Counted from the stretch's first letter, positions 18,316-27,559 are shown. The stretch: 64,000 nucleotides of DNA from CBDEUK01 sp965250225 (GCA_965250225.1 CBDFNQ010000029.1:50192-114191); one strand, 5' to 3'. Notes: a model not told the origin generated them from the letters alone. Program-made: numbers and translations.

Positions 18316-19527
18316 ATGAGTTCAGATATTTTAGTTGGTAGACAACCAATTTATGATGCGAAGTTAAATGTAATCGCCTATGAGTTGTTGTTTCGTAGTA
18401 AGCAGGATCTCCAGTCAGCGACATTCAATGACGGTGACAAAGCAACATCCCAATTAATTTTAAATGCTTTTCTCGATATCGGTTTGCAAAACATCGTCGG
18501 AGATTTGCCAGCATTTATCAATCTAACACGAAAATTTTTGCTGGACAGTAATGCAATACCTTTTAATAAAGAAGATGTTGTTCTAGAAATACTAGAAGAC
18601 ATTGCAATTGACGATGAACTGGTCGCATCCGTAGAATCACTTTATAAAAAAGGTTATAACATTGCACTGGATGATTATATTTTTGATTCAGAACATCAAA
18701 AAATAATGGATTTTATCAGTATTATAAAAATTGATATTCTGCCACTTGATCAAGATGGAATTAAACAGCAGATAAACAAACTCTCCGGTTTTAAAGGTAA
18801 ATTACTGGCAGAAAAAATAGAATCGCAGGAAGAGTTTGAGTTCTGCAAATCCCTTGGTTTTGATTACTATCAAGGTTTTTTTCTTTCAAAACCAAAAATC
18901 ATTAGCGGCCAACGCATTCCTACAAATCGCCTGGCTATTATTGAAATGATGTCAAAGTTGTACGATGACGAAACCTCTATCACTGATATAGAAGAGAATA
19001 TTCTCAGCGATGTTACTATGAGTTACCGGTTATTACGCTATTTAAACTCAAGTTATTTTGGTTTGGCAAAAAATATTGACTCAGTTCATCATGCCCTGAT
19101 AATACTTGGCCTGAAAAATATCCGTCAATGGATAACCGTTATTTCTATGAGCGGCATGAGTGATAAACCCAGTGACATAGTTACTACATCATTGATACGA
19201 GCGAAGATGTGTGAGCTATTGGCGGAAGAACTCGGCGAGGAGAACATAAATCAATTTTTTACAACCGGCCTGTTTTCAAATCTGCCTGCCTTGTTGGATA
19301 TGCCAATAGATAAAATTCTTGAAACTATTCCGATCGTGGAGCCAATCAAACTCGCCCTGCTCAACAAAACAGGGGCTCATGGTAAAATATTACAAATTTG
19401 TATTGACTATGAACAAGCACAATGGGAAAAACTTGCATCGGCCGAAGTAGAACTTAGCAACATCAAAAACTGTTATCTGGCTTCAATCACCTGGGCCAAT
19501 GAAATAACACAACAAATTACGGCTTAA
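18316..19527 (+). CDS. EAL-HDOD signalling protein
   Basis: A 403-residue protein. The ATG at 18316 is preferred over upstream in-frame starts because GAGGAAAAT precedes it. Residues 5-200 are an EAL-type domain with degenerate signature (YELLFR in place of EALLR, LEILEDIAIDDEL, LDDYIFD, KIDI, LLAEKIE), so c-di-GMP hydrolysis is unlikely. Residues 205-390 are an HDOD domain (DVTMSYRLLRYLNSSYFG, ALIILGLKNIRQW). This architecture (YuxH/CdgJ type) usually acts as a c-di-GMP-linked regulatory scaffold for motility or surface traits. Last gene of the signalling run. Its stop overlaps the convergent mlaA stop by 4 bases. Confidence 0.92.
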   Translation: MSSDILVGRQPIYDAKLNVIAYELLFRSKQDLQSATFNDGDKATSQLILNAFLDIGLQNIVGDLPAFINLTRKFLLDSNAIPFNKEDVVLEILEDIAIDDELVASVESLYKKGYNIALDDYIFDSEHQKIMDFISIIKIDILPLDQDGIKQQINKLSGFKGKLLAEKIESQEEFEFCKSLGFDYYQGFFLSKPKIISGQRIPTNRLAIIEMMSKLYDDETSITDIEENILSDVTMSYRLLRYLNSSYFGLAKNIDSVHHALIILGLKNIRQWITVISMSGMSDKPSDIVTTSLIRAKMCELLAEELGEENINQFFTTGLFSNLPALLDMPIDKILETIPIVEPIKLALLNKTGAHGKILQICIDYEQAQWEKLASAEVELSNIKNCYLASITWANEITQQITA

Positions 19528-20252
19528 AAATCTGGAAACTCTTCCAGCTCGCCGCTACCATCGTTAATCAAGGTCTCCCGCTGTTCAAAATAAGCATTTT
19601 TGATAAATTCGTATTCATCAAGAGAAACCTGTTCTGCCAGTTCGGTTGTCTTACGGAGGTCAGATTTTACATCTGCATAGTTAAGGCCAAACAGACCTAT
19701 CTTCAAGGAATCACTTTCTAGATAGCTGACTGGATTTAGCAAGAAACCATCCACCGGGAATCGGCTCGTATCGCGTAAAGTGGTTGGCCCGAAAAGCGGC
19801 ATCATCAGATAAGGCCCTGAACCAACGCCCCAGGTAGCCAGCGTTTGGCCAAAATCTTCTTTGTGCTTGGGCATATCAATGGCTGATGCCACATCAAAAA
19901 AACCGAATAGACCTACGGTCGTGTTGAAAACAAAACGTAATGTATCCTCTACAGCCTGCTCAACTTTTAATTGCATCAGATCATTCACTATCACTGAAAT
20001 ATCATTGAGGTTACTGAAAAAATTAGTGATACCTCTATCTACGAAATCAGGCGTGATCGCCCGATAGATACCAGTCAGCGGGTCAATTACGATGCTATCT
20101 ACAGTCTTATTAAAACTATAGACACCACGATTTAAACCTTCAAATGGATCTCGACTATCGACAGATCCTGTCGTGGCACACCCTGTCAAGGATAAAGCCA
20201 GGGACAACACAATGACCAATGCAGGCCTACTTAATATTCTCTTCATCAACAC
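19524..20252 (-). CDS. mlaA: MlaA (VacJ) outer-membrane lipoprotein
   Basis: A 242-residue lipoprotein of the Mla phospholipid-transport system, which removes mislocalised phospholipid from the outer leaflet of the outer membrane. The signal peptide ends in lipobox LTGC with acylated Cys25. The body has the family hallmarks DPFEGLNRGVYSFN, FFSNLNDISVIVNDLMQ, RFVFNTTVGLFGFFDVA, EDFGQTLATWGVGSGPYLMMP and GPTTLRDT. The other mla genes are not in the window. It is convergent with the EAL-HDOD gene and divergent from ubiG across 241 AT-rich bases. Confidence 0.95.
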   Translation of the reverse strand: MLMKRILSRPALVIVLSLALSLTGCATTGSVDSRDPFEGLNRGVYSFNKTVDSIVIDPLTGIYRAITPDFVDRGITNFFSNLNDISVIVNDLMQLKVEQAVEDTLRFVFNTTVGLFGFFDVASAIDMPKHKEDFGQTLATWGVGSGPYLMMPLFGPTTLRDTSRFPVDGFLLNPVSYLESDSLKIGLFGLNYADVKSDLRKTTELAEQVSLDEYEFIKNAYFEQRETLINDGSGELEEFPDF

Positions 20253-20493
20253 TTCACCTCTACTCTTAAAGCCATATTGCGATTATTATTGTTCTAGTCA
20301 CAAGTGTTGCTACTGCCTTTTTGATTTGAGAGTACAACAGATTTAGCTCCCAGATCAATGCAGAAGTCATTGAAATCTATAATCTTTTTAATAGTAAGAA
20401 ATTTAAGAATCACAATGTTATTATTTTTTATATAATTACATATAACACTTAAGAACTTACATTAAAGTAATTAATTGAAACTTCTACTCAATC

Positions 20494-21231
20494 ATGTCTA
20501 TCGGTCAAACTGACAAGTCCTTGAATACTGGAAACCAGGATCAACTCGAGATTCAGAAATTCGATCAAGGCAATAGCCAATGGTGGGATGAAAAAGGCCC
20601 GTTGAAGACTTTGCATCTTATTAATCCAGCCAGGATGAAATTTATTCAACAACATGCCGATCTTACTGACAAACAAATCCTTGATGTTGGCTGTGGTGGT
20701 GGAATACTTTCCGAAAGCCTTGCAAAGGAAGGGGCGCATGTCACTGGTATAGACTTGAATAAATCTGCTATCAACACAGCAAATTCACATGCGGCTAAAG
20801 AGTCGCTTGAAAACATTAACTATCATCTTTGTGCTACTGAAGATTACGCCAGGCAACATCAAAACAGTTTTGACATCATCACCTGCATGGAAATGCTCGA
20901 GCATGTTCCAGAACCAGAATCCATTATTCACGCTACCTCCAGCATGCTGAAACCTGGTGGACTCATCTTTTTCGCTACCTTAAATCGTACTGTTCCAGCC
21001 TACATCAAAGCCGTGTTAGGTGCCGAACATATTCTGAAACTATTACCCAAAGGCACTCATGATTACGCTAAATTTCTCAAGCCATCAGAATTAGTACACA
21101 GCTGCCGACAAGCCAGGCTTGAAATTAAAGCACTTACCGGCCTTGGCTTCATCCCTTTCATAGAACGGGCTTATTTGAGCAAACAACTTGATACCAACTA
21201 CATGCTTTGTGCGAAAAAACCTACACAGTAA
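20494..21231 (+). CDS. ubiG: Ubiquinone biosynthesis O-methyltransferase
   Basis: A 245-residue SAM-dependent methyltransferase catalysing both O-methylations in ubiquinone synthesis. Motif I is LDVGCGGGILSE (about 65-76), followed by VTGIDLN and the UbiG-specific N-terminal NSQWWDEKGPLKTLHLINPAR and C-terminal GTHDYAKFLKPSEL. Normal length. It is 10 bases upstream of gph, the usual ubiG-gph pairing of gammaproteobacteria. Confidence 0.97.
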   Translation: MSIGQTDKSLNTGNQDQLEIQKFDQGNSQWWDEKGPLKTLHLINPARMKFIQQHADLTDKQILDVGCGGGILSESLAKEGAHVTGIDLNKSAINTANSHAAKESLENINYHLCATEDYARQHQNSFDIITCMEMLEHVPEPESIIHATSSMLKPGGLIFFATLNRTVPAYIKAVLGAEHILKLLPKGTHDYAKFLKPSELVHSCRQARLEIKALTGLGFIPFIERAYLSKQLDTNYMLCAKKPTQ

Positions 21232-21241
21232 ATATACATAA

Positions 21242-21910
21242 ATGATGACTCAAAAGATCGTAACTGTTTTTTTTGATCTCGATGGTACGCTTGCTGATAC
21301 CTCAACTGATCTAACTCACTCTCTCAATGAGTTATTCGTTGAAGAAGGCAAAAAAACTGTTGAAAAAAAATCGATAATCCCTGTTATTTCAAAGGGCAGT
21401 ACCGCCATGTTGAAGCTAGGCCTTGATTTTGATGAAAATAGCAATGAACACCTTCACCTTAAACAACGTCTATTTGATATTTATCATAAGAGAAATCATA
21501 AAGAAACACGTTTGTTTTCAGGAATGGAAGACGTCTTGTTAACACTTGAAAACAATCAAATTAAATGGGGAATTGTGACCAATAAGCTCACACACCTGAC
21601 AAAACCACTGATCAAAAAACTTAAACTTGAGAAAGGAAGCCAATGTTTAATTTGCGGAGATACAACGGATCATCCAAAACCACATCCTGCACCATTGCTC
21701 CTCGCTGCAAAACTGACAAAATCAAAACCTGAAAACTGTGTCTATGTCGGTGATGCACAAAATGACATCATCGCTGCAAAATCTGCAAATATGTCAGCCG
21801 TCATTGCCCGTTATGGTTTTATTCCGGATGACGAAAACCCGGATGTTTGGGGAGCCGATGGTGATATTGAATCACCAGAGGAATTGCTGCATTGGCTTGA
21901 AATTTCTTGA
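21242..21910 (+). CDS. gph: Phosphoglycolate phosphatase-type HAD hydrolase
   Basis: A 222-residue HAD phosphatase with all four motifs: FDLDGTLADT (nucleophile Asp near 12), VTNK (motif II), Lys in HPKPHP (motif III) and VGDAQNDIIAAKSA (motif IV), with a helical cap between. Coupled to ubiG, it most likely dephosphorylates 2-phosphoglycolate. MupP-type activity on MurNAc-6-phosphate is an alternative known for this subfamily next to ubiG. Its TGA overlaps the TTG start of the next gene. Confidence 0.88.
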   Translation: MMTQKIVTVFFDLDGTLADTSTDLTHSLNELFVEEGKKTVEKKSIIPVISKGSTAMLKLGLDFDENSNEHLHLKQRLFDIYHKRNHKETRLFSGMEDVLLTLENNQIKWGIVTNKLTHLTKPLIKKLKLEKGSQCLICGDTTDHPKPHPAPLLLAAKLTKSKPENCVYVGDAQNDIIAAKSANMSAVIARYGFIPDDENPDVWGADGDIESPEELLHWLEIS

Positions 21911-22752
21911 ACAAGACTGACAGTAATTTCAGTTACTGCCAACAAAAAGCAGCGCCCGAAGGCTCCAGTCTTTATTATGCAACACTGTATTATTCAAAAC
22001 CGATCAAACATGCACTGATCACACTGCACGCATTTTATCTTGAAGTATCTGAAATAATTTACGAATGCACAGATCCTGGAGTAGCCAGGATAAAACTCAA
22101 CTGGTGGCTGGAAGAAATACAACGCCTTATCAACCACAATACCAGGCATCCAGTCAGTCAACAACTCATGATTGTCATAAACGATTTCAACCTGGAAGTG
22201 TCTCGTTTAGTAGAGATTATTGAAACATTTGAAAATAACATCCACATCGAATATCCCAATGAATCTTCTCGCAACATCACGCTGGAAAAAACGATGGGGA
22301 ATCTCTGGCAATGTAGTGCCAACATCACAGGCATCTGCGACCTGGACAGCATTCAACGAATACGGCAAAGTAGTTGCGTCATCAAACAAATCGATCAATT
22401 AAATACATTTTTTAGAGATTTGCATTCTGGACGTTGCAATCTTTCTAACGAATGTCTAAAACAATACGAACTCAAGCGTGAACAACTTTCAGAAATAGAT
22501 CCTTCTGACCTTTGGTCAAGGTTATTGCTCTCTGAATATAGAACCCATATACAGAGACTCACAGAATTGAATGATCTACATACCCGTAATAATGAGTTTC
22601 TATTTGGTATTATTTTGATCCGAATCTATCAAGCAATATGCAAAAAATATTTATCGAAAAAGAAAACTGTCATTACAGGGAATATACAACTGCTGCCACT
22701 GATCAAACTCTGGTATGCCTGGTCAAGTTATAAACGATATGGCTCAAAGTGA
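21907..22752 (+). CDS. Squalene/phytoene synthase-fold protein (NDUFAF6-like)
   Basis: A 281-residue protein of the trans-prenyltransferase (squalene/phytoene synthase) fold. It starts with TTG at 21907, overlapping the gph stop (TTGA), which indicates coupled translation. SLYYATLYYSKPIKHALITLHAFYLEV and ARIKLNWWLEEI match the family pattern, but the Asp-rich DxxxD motifs that bind the diphosphate are not evident (YECTDPG only). In that it resembles the NDUFAF6 branch, complex I assembly proteins without prenyl synthase activity. An active synthase is therefore doubtful. No other carotenoid or hopanoid synthesis genes surround it. Confidence 0.75.
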   Translation: MNKTDSNFSYCQQKAAPEGSSLYYATLYYSKPIKHALITLHAFYLEVSEIIYECTDPGVARIKLNWWLEEIQRLINHNTRHPVSQQLMIVINDFNLEVSRLVEIIETFENNIHIEYPNESSRNITLEKTMGNLWQCSANITGICDLDSIQRIRQSSCVIKQIDQLNTFFRDLHSGRCNLSNECLKQYELKREQLSEIDPSDLWSRLLLSEYRTHIQRLTELNDLHTRNNEFLFGIILIRIYQAICKKYLSKKKTVITGNIQLLPLIKLWYAWSSYKRYGSK

Positions 22753-23202
22753 TAGTGGAAAACGTAATCGGACTCGAAGGCGCCGAAAAGTATTAGCATG
22801 AATGTTGTCGGACAATAATATAATCCGTAATTTTTGATTTTCAACCTGGAAGATCATGACGGTTAAAGCAGGATGGACAAAACTGCCGGGCAATAACTCA
22901 GCATCAAATAATTTATTCGATTGATTTAATAGCTGCCAATTATCTTCAGCATCCAACAGCACTGCCTTTCCATTCAATGGAAAATAGTGCCAGAAGTATT
23001 CATAGAAAAACCTTGCTGCACTTAGAAAAATCAAAATAACAAAAAGCCATTTTGCGATAAATAACTCCGTTGTTAGCAACACAAACAAACCCAGAATATG
23101 CACTGTCATTAAAACCAGAAAGACAGTTTTAGAATGCATCAGAGGTATCTGAATTGGTAATAAGAAGCCCGATTGAGGTTTTTTCATGTCCTTTGAATCC
23201 AT
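22744..23202 (-). CDS. YgfX (CptA)-like membrane protein
   Basis: A 152-residue protein with two close membrane helices (about 27-45 and 47-62) after a short cytoplasmic N-terminus, then a soluble domain ending in SDNIHANTFRRLRVRLR, which fits the C-terminal signature of YgfX. In enterobacteria ygfX is the partner of sdhE (ygfY); here sdhE lies 4 kb away beyond sdhCDAB, on the opposite strand. Suggested role: inner-membrane partner of SdhE, or division-related inhibitor as proposed for E. coli CptA. It overlaps the end of the preceding gene by 9 bases, tail to tail. Confidence 0.7.
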   Translation of the reverse strand: MDSKDMKKPQSGFLLPIQIPLMHSKTVFLVLMTVHILGLFVLLTTELFIAKWLFVILIFLSAARFFYEYFWHYFPLNGKAVLLDAEDNWQLLNQSNKLFDAELLPGSFVHPALTVMIFQVENQKLRIILLSDNIHANTFRRLRVRLRFPLSL

Positions 23203-23351
23203 GATCCATCGTTAATTATACAAGCTGGATTGTGCTCTCGGTAAATATCTCACTATAATAGTCAGTCATGTGGAATAATTAATGCCACATTATTAGAATT
23301 TATCGATAAAATAAATGCCAATGTTAGGTATAACGGGACAACACTGACATT

Positions 23352-23534
23352 ATGATGAATACTGGAAAAAATGAAAATCATAACCAGGGAGACTCGGCCG
23401 CAAAGGCAGGGGAAGATCAGGGACATAACAACATCAACAAGGCTCAACGCACGGTAGAAATAGGCGGTCCTAAAGGTCCTGAACCAACACGCTATGGTGA
23501 CTGGGAAAAGAAAGGCCGTTGCATCGATTTTTGA
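23352..23534 (+). CDS. Succinate dehydrogenase assembly factor 4 homologue (DUF1674)
   Basis: A 60-residue protein. The first half is polar and low-complexity. The second half contains EIGGPKGPEPTRYGDWEKKG and ends CIDF, which is the SDHAF4/DUF1674 signature. In mitochondria SDHAF4 binds flavinylated SdhA and promotes its assembly with SdhB. It is 27 bases upstream of sdhC on the same strand, so it is probably the first gene of the sdh operon. This placement is strong functional evidence. Confidence 0.9.
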   Translation: MMNTGKNENHNQGDSAAKAGEDQGHNNINKAQRTVEIGGPKGPEPTRYGDWEKKGRCIDF

Positions 23535-23561
23535 TCCGAATTTTATGAGAGGTAATCAATT

Positions 23562-23960
23562 ATGACAGGGGGAAATCGCCCGTTATCACCGCATCTGCAG
23601 GTCTATAAGCCGCAGCTAACGTCTATTTTATCCATTGTCCATCGAGGCACAGGCGTCTTTCTGAGTCTGGGTGCTGTGTTTCTGTCCTGCTGGTTACTAT
23701 CCATTGCATTAGGCCCCGAAAGTTATAACCAGTTACAGGCTTATATCACCAGCTGGTATGGTCAATTAGGACTTCTAGCCTTCGTATTCTCTCTTTATTA
23801 CCACCTGGCCAATGGCATCCGTCATCTGTTCTGGGACATGGGCATGGGTCTTGAAATTACAACCACCTACAAATCCGGTTATGCAGTCGTCATTACCAGC
23901 ATCTTGTTGACGGTTATCACCTGGGCCTGTGCGACAGGCATGTTTGGGGGTGCAGCATGA
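23562..23960 (+). CDS. sdhC: Succinate dehydrogenase cytochrome b556 subunit
   Basis: A 132-residue inner-membrane subunit with three helices (about 28-50, 65-85, 105-125). The N-terminus RPLSPHLQVYKPQLTSILSI and SIVHRGTG are family signatures. HLANGIRHLFWD contains the heme b axial His. It anchors SdhAB and binds ubiquinone with SdhD. GAGAGG precedes the ATG. It overlaps sdhD by ATGA. Confidence 0.96.
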   Translation: MTGGNRPLSPHLQVYKPQLTSILSIVHRGTGVFLSLGAVFLSCWLLSIALGPESYNQLQAYITSWYGQLGLLAFVFSLYYHLANGIRHLFWDMGMGLEITTTYKSGYAVVITSILLTVITWACATGMFGGAA

Positions 23961-24337
23961 GTTTACGTACTCCATTAGCACATGCTCGCGGACTCGGTTC
24001 AGCAAAAGAAGGTAGCCATCATTGGTGGGTACAACGCCTGACAGCTATTGCACTGGTTCCATTATCCATCTGGTTTATTGCCTCTCTTTTGTGTGTCAGC
24101 AAATCCGATTATCAATCAATAGTCACATGGATCAGTAATCCTGTATCAGCCGTACTGCTGATCATTTTTCTCTCTGCCCTGTACTACCACGCCTATCTCG
24201 GCGTGCAGGTGGTGATTGAAGATTATATTGATTCTGAATGGCAAAAAATTGCCAGTGTGATCCTGGTTAAATTTCTCGCATTGTTTTCGGGTTTGATTTC
24301 GATCTTTGCTGTCTTGAAGATTTCTTTGGGGATTTAA
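23957..24337 (+). CDS. sdhD: Succinate dehydrogenase membrane anchor subunit
   Basis: A 126-residue anchor with three membrane helices. It shows the family pattern LAHARGLGSAKEGSHHWWVQR at the N-terminus and YYHAYLGVQVVIEDYI around the second helix, including the His of the heme/quinone site. It starts within the sdhC stop codon (ATGA), so translation is coupled. sdhA follows after 5 bases. Confidence 0.95.
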   Translation: MSLRTPLAHARGLGSAKEGSHHWWVQRLTAIALVPLSIWFIASLLCVSKSDYQSIVTWISNPVSAVLLIIFLSALYYHAYLGVQVVIEDYIDSEWQKIASVILVKFLALFSGLISIFAVLKISLGI

Positions 24338-24342
24338 TACTA

Positions 24343-26127
24343 ATGTCAAAAGCATATGAAGTGATAGAACACCAATACGATGTCGTCGTTGTTGGCGCTG
24401 GCGGTGCTGGTCTGCGCGCAACCTTTGGAATGGCGGCAAAAGGCTTGAAAACAGCCTGTATTACCAAGGTCTTCCCGACCCGTTCGCACACCGTCGCCGC
24501 ACAAGGTGGTATGAGTGCCTCGCTGGGCAATATGGGCGAAGATAATTGGCAATGGCATATGTACGACACCGTGAAAGGTTCAGACTGGCTGGGCGATCAA
24601 GATGCGATTGAATACATGTGTCGCGAGGCGATCCCCTCTGTCATCGAACTAGAACATTACGGTGTGCCTTTCTCACGTACCGAAGAAGGCAAAATATACC
24701 AACGTCCTTTCGGTGGGATGACAACCAACTATGGTGAAGGCATCGCTCAACGAACCTGTGCTGCTGCCGATCGTACCGGCCATGCCATCCTGCATACCCT
24801 GTATCAACAATCATTAAAACACGAAGCTGAATTTTTCATCGAATACTTTGCACTGGACTTAATCATGGATAAGGGTGTTTGCCGAGGCGTCATCGCGTGG
24901 AACCTGGAAGATGGCAGCATACACGCTTTCAGGGCTCATGAAGTCGTATTGGCTACAGGCGGTTTTGGTCGTGCCTACTTTTCCTGCACGTCCGCGCACA
25001 CTTGTACCGGTGATGGTACTGCTATGGTCTTACGTGCCGGCCTGCCCTGTCAGGACATGGAATTCACTCAGTTTCATCCGACCGGAATATACGGCTCGGG
25101 CTGTTTGATCACTGAAGGCGTGCGTGGTGAAGGCGGTTACCTGACCAATTCGGATGGCGAGCGTTTTATGGAACGTTACGCACCGAATGCAAAAGATCTG
25201 GCCTCACGTGATGTTGTCAGTCGCTCTGAAACCATTGAAATCCACGAAGGCCGCGGTGTCGGTCCGGACAAAGACCACTGCCATTTGCATCTTGAACACT
25301 TAGGTGCAGAAGTCATTAACGAACGTCTGCCAGGTATAGCCGAATCGGCAAAAATCTTCGCTGGGGTTGATGTTTCCAAAGAACCCATCCCGGTTATACC
25401 AACCGTTCATTACAACATGGGCGGCGTACAAACCAATTACCACGGTCAGGTGGTCACGATGAAAGATGGTGACCCGGATGCTGTCGTCCCTGGCCTCATG
25501 GCCATCGGTGAAGCAGCCTGTGTCTCTGTCCATGGCGCAAATCGTCTCGGTTCCAATTCTCTGCTGGATTTAATCGTCTTTGGACGAGCCGCTGCCAATT
25601 ATTGTGCCGACAACATGAAGCCAGGACAAGCACATAAGCCCATCAACAACGTGGGAGAGGAATGCCTTGGACGGCTGGATAAGATCCGTCACAACGAGGG
25701 TTCTACATCGACGGCCGAGATTCGTTTGAAGATGCAAAAGACCATGCAGTCAGATGCCGCCGTATTTCGAACTGGTGAAACCATGCGTGAAGGTATTGCG
25801 AAAATGGCCGATATATGGACATCCTTTAAAGATGTCAAAGTGGACGATAAATCCATGATTTGGAACAGTGACCTGGTAGAAACCATTGAACTCGATAATC
25901 TGTTAAGGAACGCAATGGTCAGTATTCATGCAGCTGAAAATCGCACTGAAAGTCGTGGTGGCCATGCGCGTGAAGATTATCCCGATCGAGATGATCAAAA
26001 CTGGATGAAGCACACACTGAGTTGGATAAATGATCAAGGTGAAGTCACCTTTGATTATCGACCGGTACATATGTACACACTGACTGATGAAGTGGACGTC
26101 ATTCCGCCGAAAAAACGCGTGTATTAA
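24343..26127 (+). CDS. sdhA: Succinate dehydrogenase flavoprotein subunit
   Basis: A 594-residue catalytic subunit oxidising succinate to fumarate in the TCA cycle and respiratory complex II. The dinucleotide-binding motif VVGAGGAGLRA is near residue 17. His49 in RSHTVAAQGG is the covalent FAD attachment site. FHPTGIYGSGCL and GGVQTNYHG hold active-site residues, and HGANRLGSNSLLDLIVFGR is near 400. C-terminal HAREDYPDRDD and Arg-rich end are typical. Full length. Confidence 0.98.
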   Translation: MSKAYEVIEHQYDVVVVGAGGAGLRATFGMAAKGLKTACITKVFPTRSHTVAAQGGMSASLGNMGEDNWQWHMYDTVKGSDWLGDQDAIEYMCREAIPSVIELEHYGVPFSRTEEGKIYQRPFGGMTTNYGEGIAQRTCAAADRTGHAILHTLYQQSLKHEAEFFIEYFALDLIMDKGVCRGVIAWNLEDGSIHAFRAHEVVLATGGFGRAYFSCTSAHTCTGDGTAMVLRAGLPCQDMEFTQFHPTGIYGSGCLITEGVRGEGGYLTNSDGERFMERYAPNAKDLASRDVVSRSETIEIHEGRGVGPDKDHCHLHLEHLGAEVINERLPGIAESAKIFAGVDVSKEPIPVIPTVHYNMGGVQTNYHGQVVTMKDGDPDAVVPGLMAIGEAACVSVHGANRLGSNSLLDLIVFGRAAANYCADNMKPGQAHKPINNVGEECLGRLDKIRHNEGSTSTAEIRLKMQKTMQSDAAVFRTGETMREGIAKMADIWTSFKDVKVDDKSMIWNSDLVETIELDNLLRNAMVSIHAAENRTESRGGHAREDYPDRDDQNWMKHTLSWINDQGEVTFDYRPVHMYTLTDEVDVIPPKKRVY

Positions 26128-26230
26128 CATAGATTAAAGATAATAGTGAATAGCAATAAGATAGAAAATCAGAACATAAATATCTTGCTACTAGTCGCTT
26201 TAAGCTCTTCACTGTTTACGGAGTAAACCA

Positions 26231-27013
26231 ATGGCTGAATTTACATTACCGAAAAATTCTAAAATCAAAACGGGTAAATCAATATCCGCTGCCGATGGCG
26301 CGACAAGATCAAAAACCTTTCGTATTTATCGTTGGGATCCGGATTCTGGTGAAAACCCACGCGTTGACAGTTATGAAATCGACCTGGATAGATGTGGGCC
26401 GATGGTTCTCGATGCCATTATCTACATCAAAAATAAACTGGATTCCTCTCTAACTTTCCGTCGCTCGTGTCGAGAAGGCATCTGTGGTTCCTGTGCTATG
26501 AACATTGCTGGCACCAATACCCTGGCCTGTACCATGGCGATTGATGAGATCAAAGGTGATGTCAAAATCTATCCATTGCCACACATGAAAGTGGTAAAAG
26601 ATTTAGTCCCAGACATGACCCATTTCTACGCACAATATGCTTCTATCAAACCCTGGCTGGAATCTCAGTCACCACCACCACCGGATCGGGAACGACTGCA
26701 ATCCAAGGAAGAACGTGCTGAACTGGACGGGCTTTACGAATGTATTCTTTGCGCCTGTTGCTCAACCAGTTGTCCAAGTTACTGGTGGAACAGTGACCGT
26801 TATTTAGGCCCGGCTATTTTATTACAGGCCTATCGCTGGATTGCTGACAGCCGTGATGAAAATACCGGTGAACGTCTGGATGATCTGGAAGATCCATTTC
26901 GTCTGTATCGTTGCCACACCATCATGAACTGCACCAACACCTGTCCAAAAAGTTTAAACCCTGCCAAGGCCATCGCCGAGATCAAAAAATTAATGATCGC
27001 TCGTACAGTCTGA
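26231..27013 (+). CDS. sdhB: Succinate dehydrogenase iron-sulfur subunit
   Basis: A 260-residue subunit carrying three clusters. [2Fe-2S] ligands lie in SCREGICGSCAMN plus a later Cys (TLAC); [4Fe-4S] in CILCACCSTSCPSYWW; [3Fe-4S] in CHTIMNCTNTCPKSLNP. Electrons pass from SdhA FAD to quinone. It follows sdhA after 103 bases, longer than other gaps in the operon. The N-terminus is about 20 residues longer than enterobacterial SdhB. Confidence 0.98.
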   Translation: MAEFTLPKNSKIKTGKSISAADGATRSKTFRIYRWDPDSGENPRVDSYEIDLDRCGPMVLDAIIYIKNKLDSSLTFRRSCREGICGSCAMNIAGTNTLACTMAIDEIKGDVKIYPLPHMKVVKDLVPDMTHFYAQYASIKPWLESQSPPPPDRERLQSKEERAELDGLYECILCACCSTSCPSYWWNSDRYLGPAILLQAYRWIADSRDENTGERLDDLEDPFRLYRCHTIMNCTNTCPKSLNPAKAIAEIKKLMIARTV

Positions 27014-27081
27014 TCTTATTGGACATTCAAAAATCATATCTATGTTAAGAGTGGTTCAGCTACTAACAATATTTATATATT

Positions 27082-27281
27082 GTCATTCCGGCCGCAGAGC
27101 CGGAATCCAGTGATAAAAGATCGCCATAAAGGCGGTGCAATTATTTTACTGGGCAAAGATTGTTCCCGACAATCTTATTGCATTTCCTCCATCTATGGAG
27201 ATCATGCCGTATTACCGCCATGGACGGCGGAAATACTGGAAACGCAGGAGCAATTTCCAGTGCACAGTACGGCATGACAAG
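27082..27281. repeat. REP-like palindromic element, copy 2, with extra hairpins
   Basis: GTCATTCCGGC/GCCGGAATCCAGTG (27082-27112) is the same palindrome family as 2852-2900 and 31483-31515. It is followed by a hairpin AAGATTGTTCCCGACAATCTT type stem near 27156-27176 and by CCGCCATGGACGGCGG near 27217-27232, ending in GGCATGAC at about 27281. The block lies between sdhB and sdhE and contains no gene. It probably lowers or separates downstream expression. Confidence 0.6.
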
Positions 27282-27292
27282 CTAAGCGAGTT

Positions 27293-27550
27293 ATGCCGGA
27301 TAAAAAACGCCTTATATGGCTCACCCGCCGCGGCATCCGCGAAATGGATCTGCTGTTCAAGCAATATATCAAGGAACATTATGACCAGCTGACAGACGAA
27401 CAACTATTGACGCTGGAATCCTTACTCAATGAAGCTGATCTTGATATCATGGACTGGATCATTGGGCGGCGTGAACCCAGTAATCCGGATTACCTGAAGG
27501 TATTGAATGAGATGCAATCTTTGAAAAACAAACAACCTGACGAAAATTAA
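27293..27550 (+). CDS. sdhE: SdhE, FAD assembly factor for succinate dehydrogenase
   Basis: An 85-residue protein of the SdhE/SDHAF2 (YgfY) family that promotes covalent flavinylation of SdhA. The essential RGxxE motif is R13-G14-I-R-E17 (RRGIREMD). The five-helix pattern continues with LTDEQLLTLESLLNEADLDIMDWIIG. ygfZ follows by 9 bases. Its position after sdhCDAB agrees with its role. Confidence 0.96.
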   Translation: MPDKKRLIWLTRRGIREMDLLFKQYIKEHYDQLTDEQLLTLESLLNEADLDIMDWIIGRREPSNPDYLKVLNEMQSLKNKQPDEN

Positions 27551-27559
27551 TCAATCTTC

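Noticed and set aside
21907..22752. Naming the synthase-fold protein hpnC or crtB
   Set aside because: The Asp-rich substrate motifs are not evident and no hopanoid or carotenoid genes accompany it.
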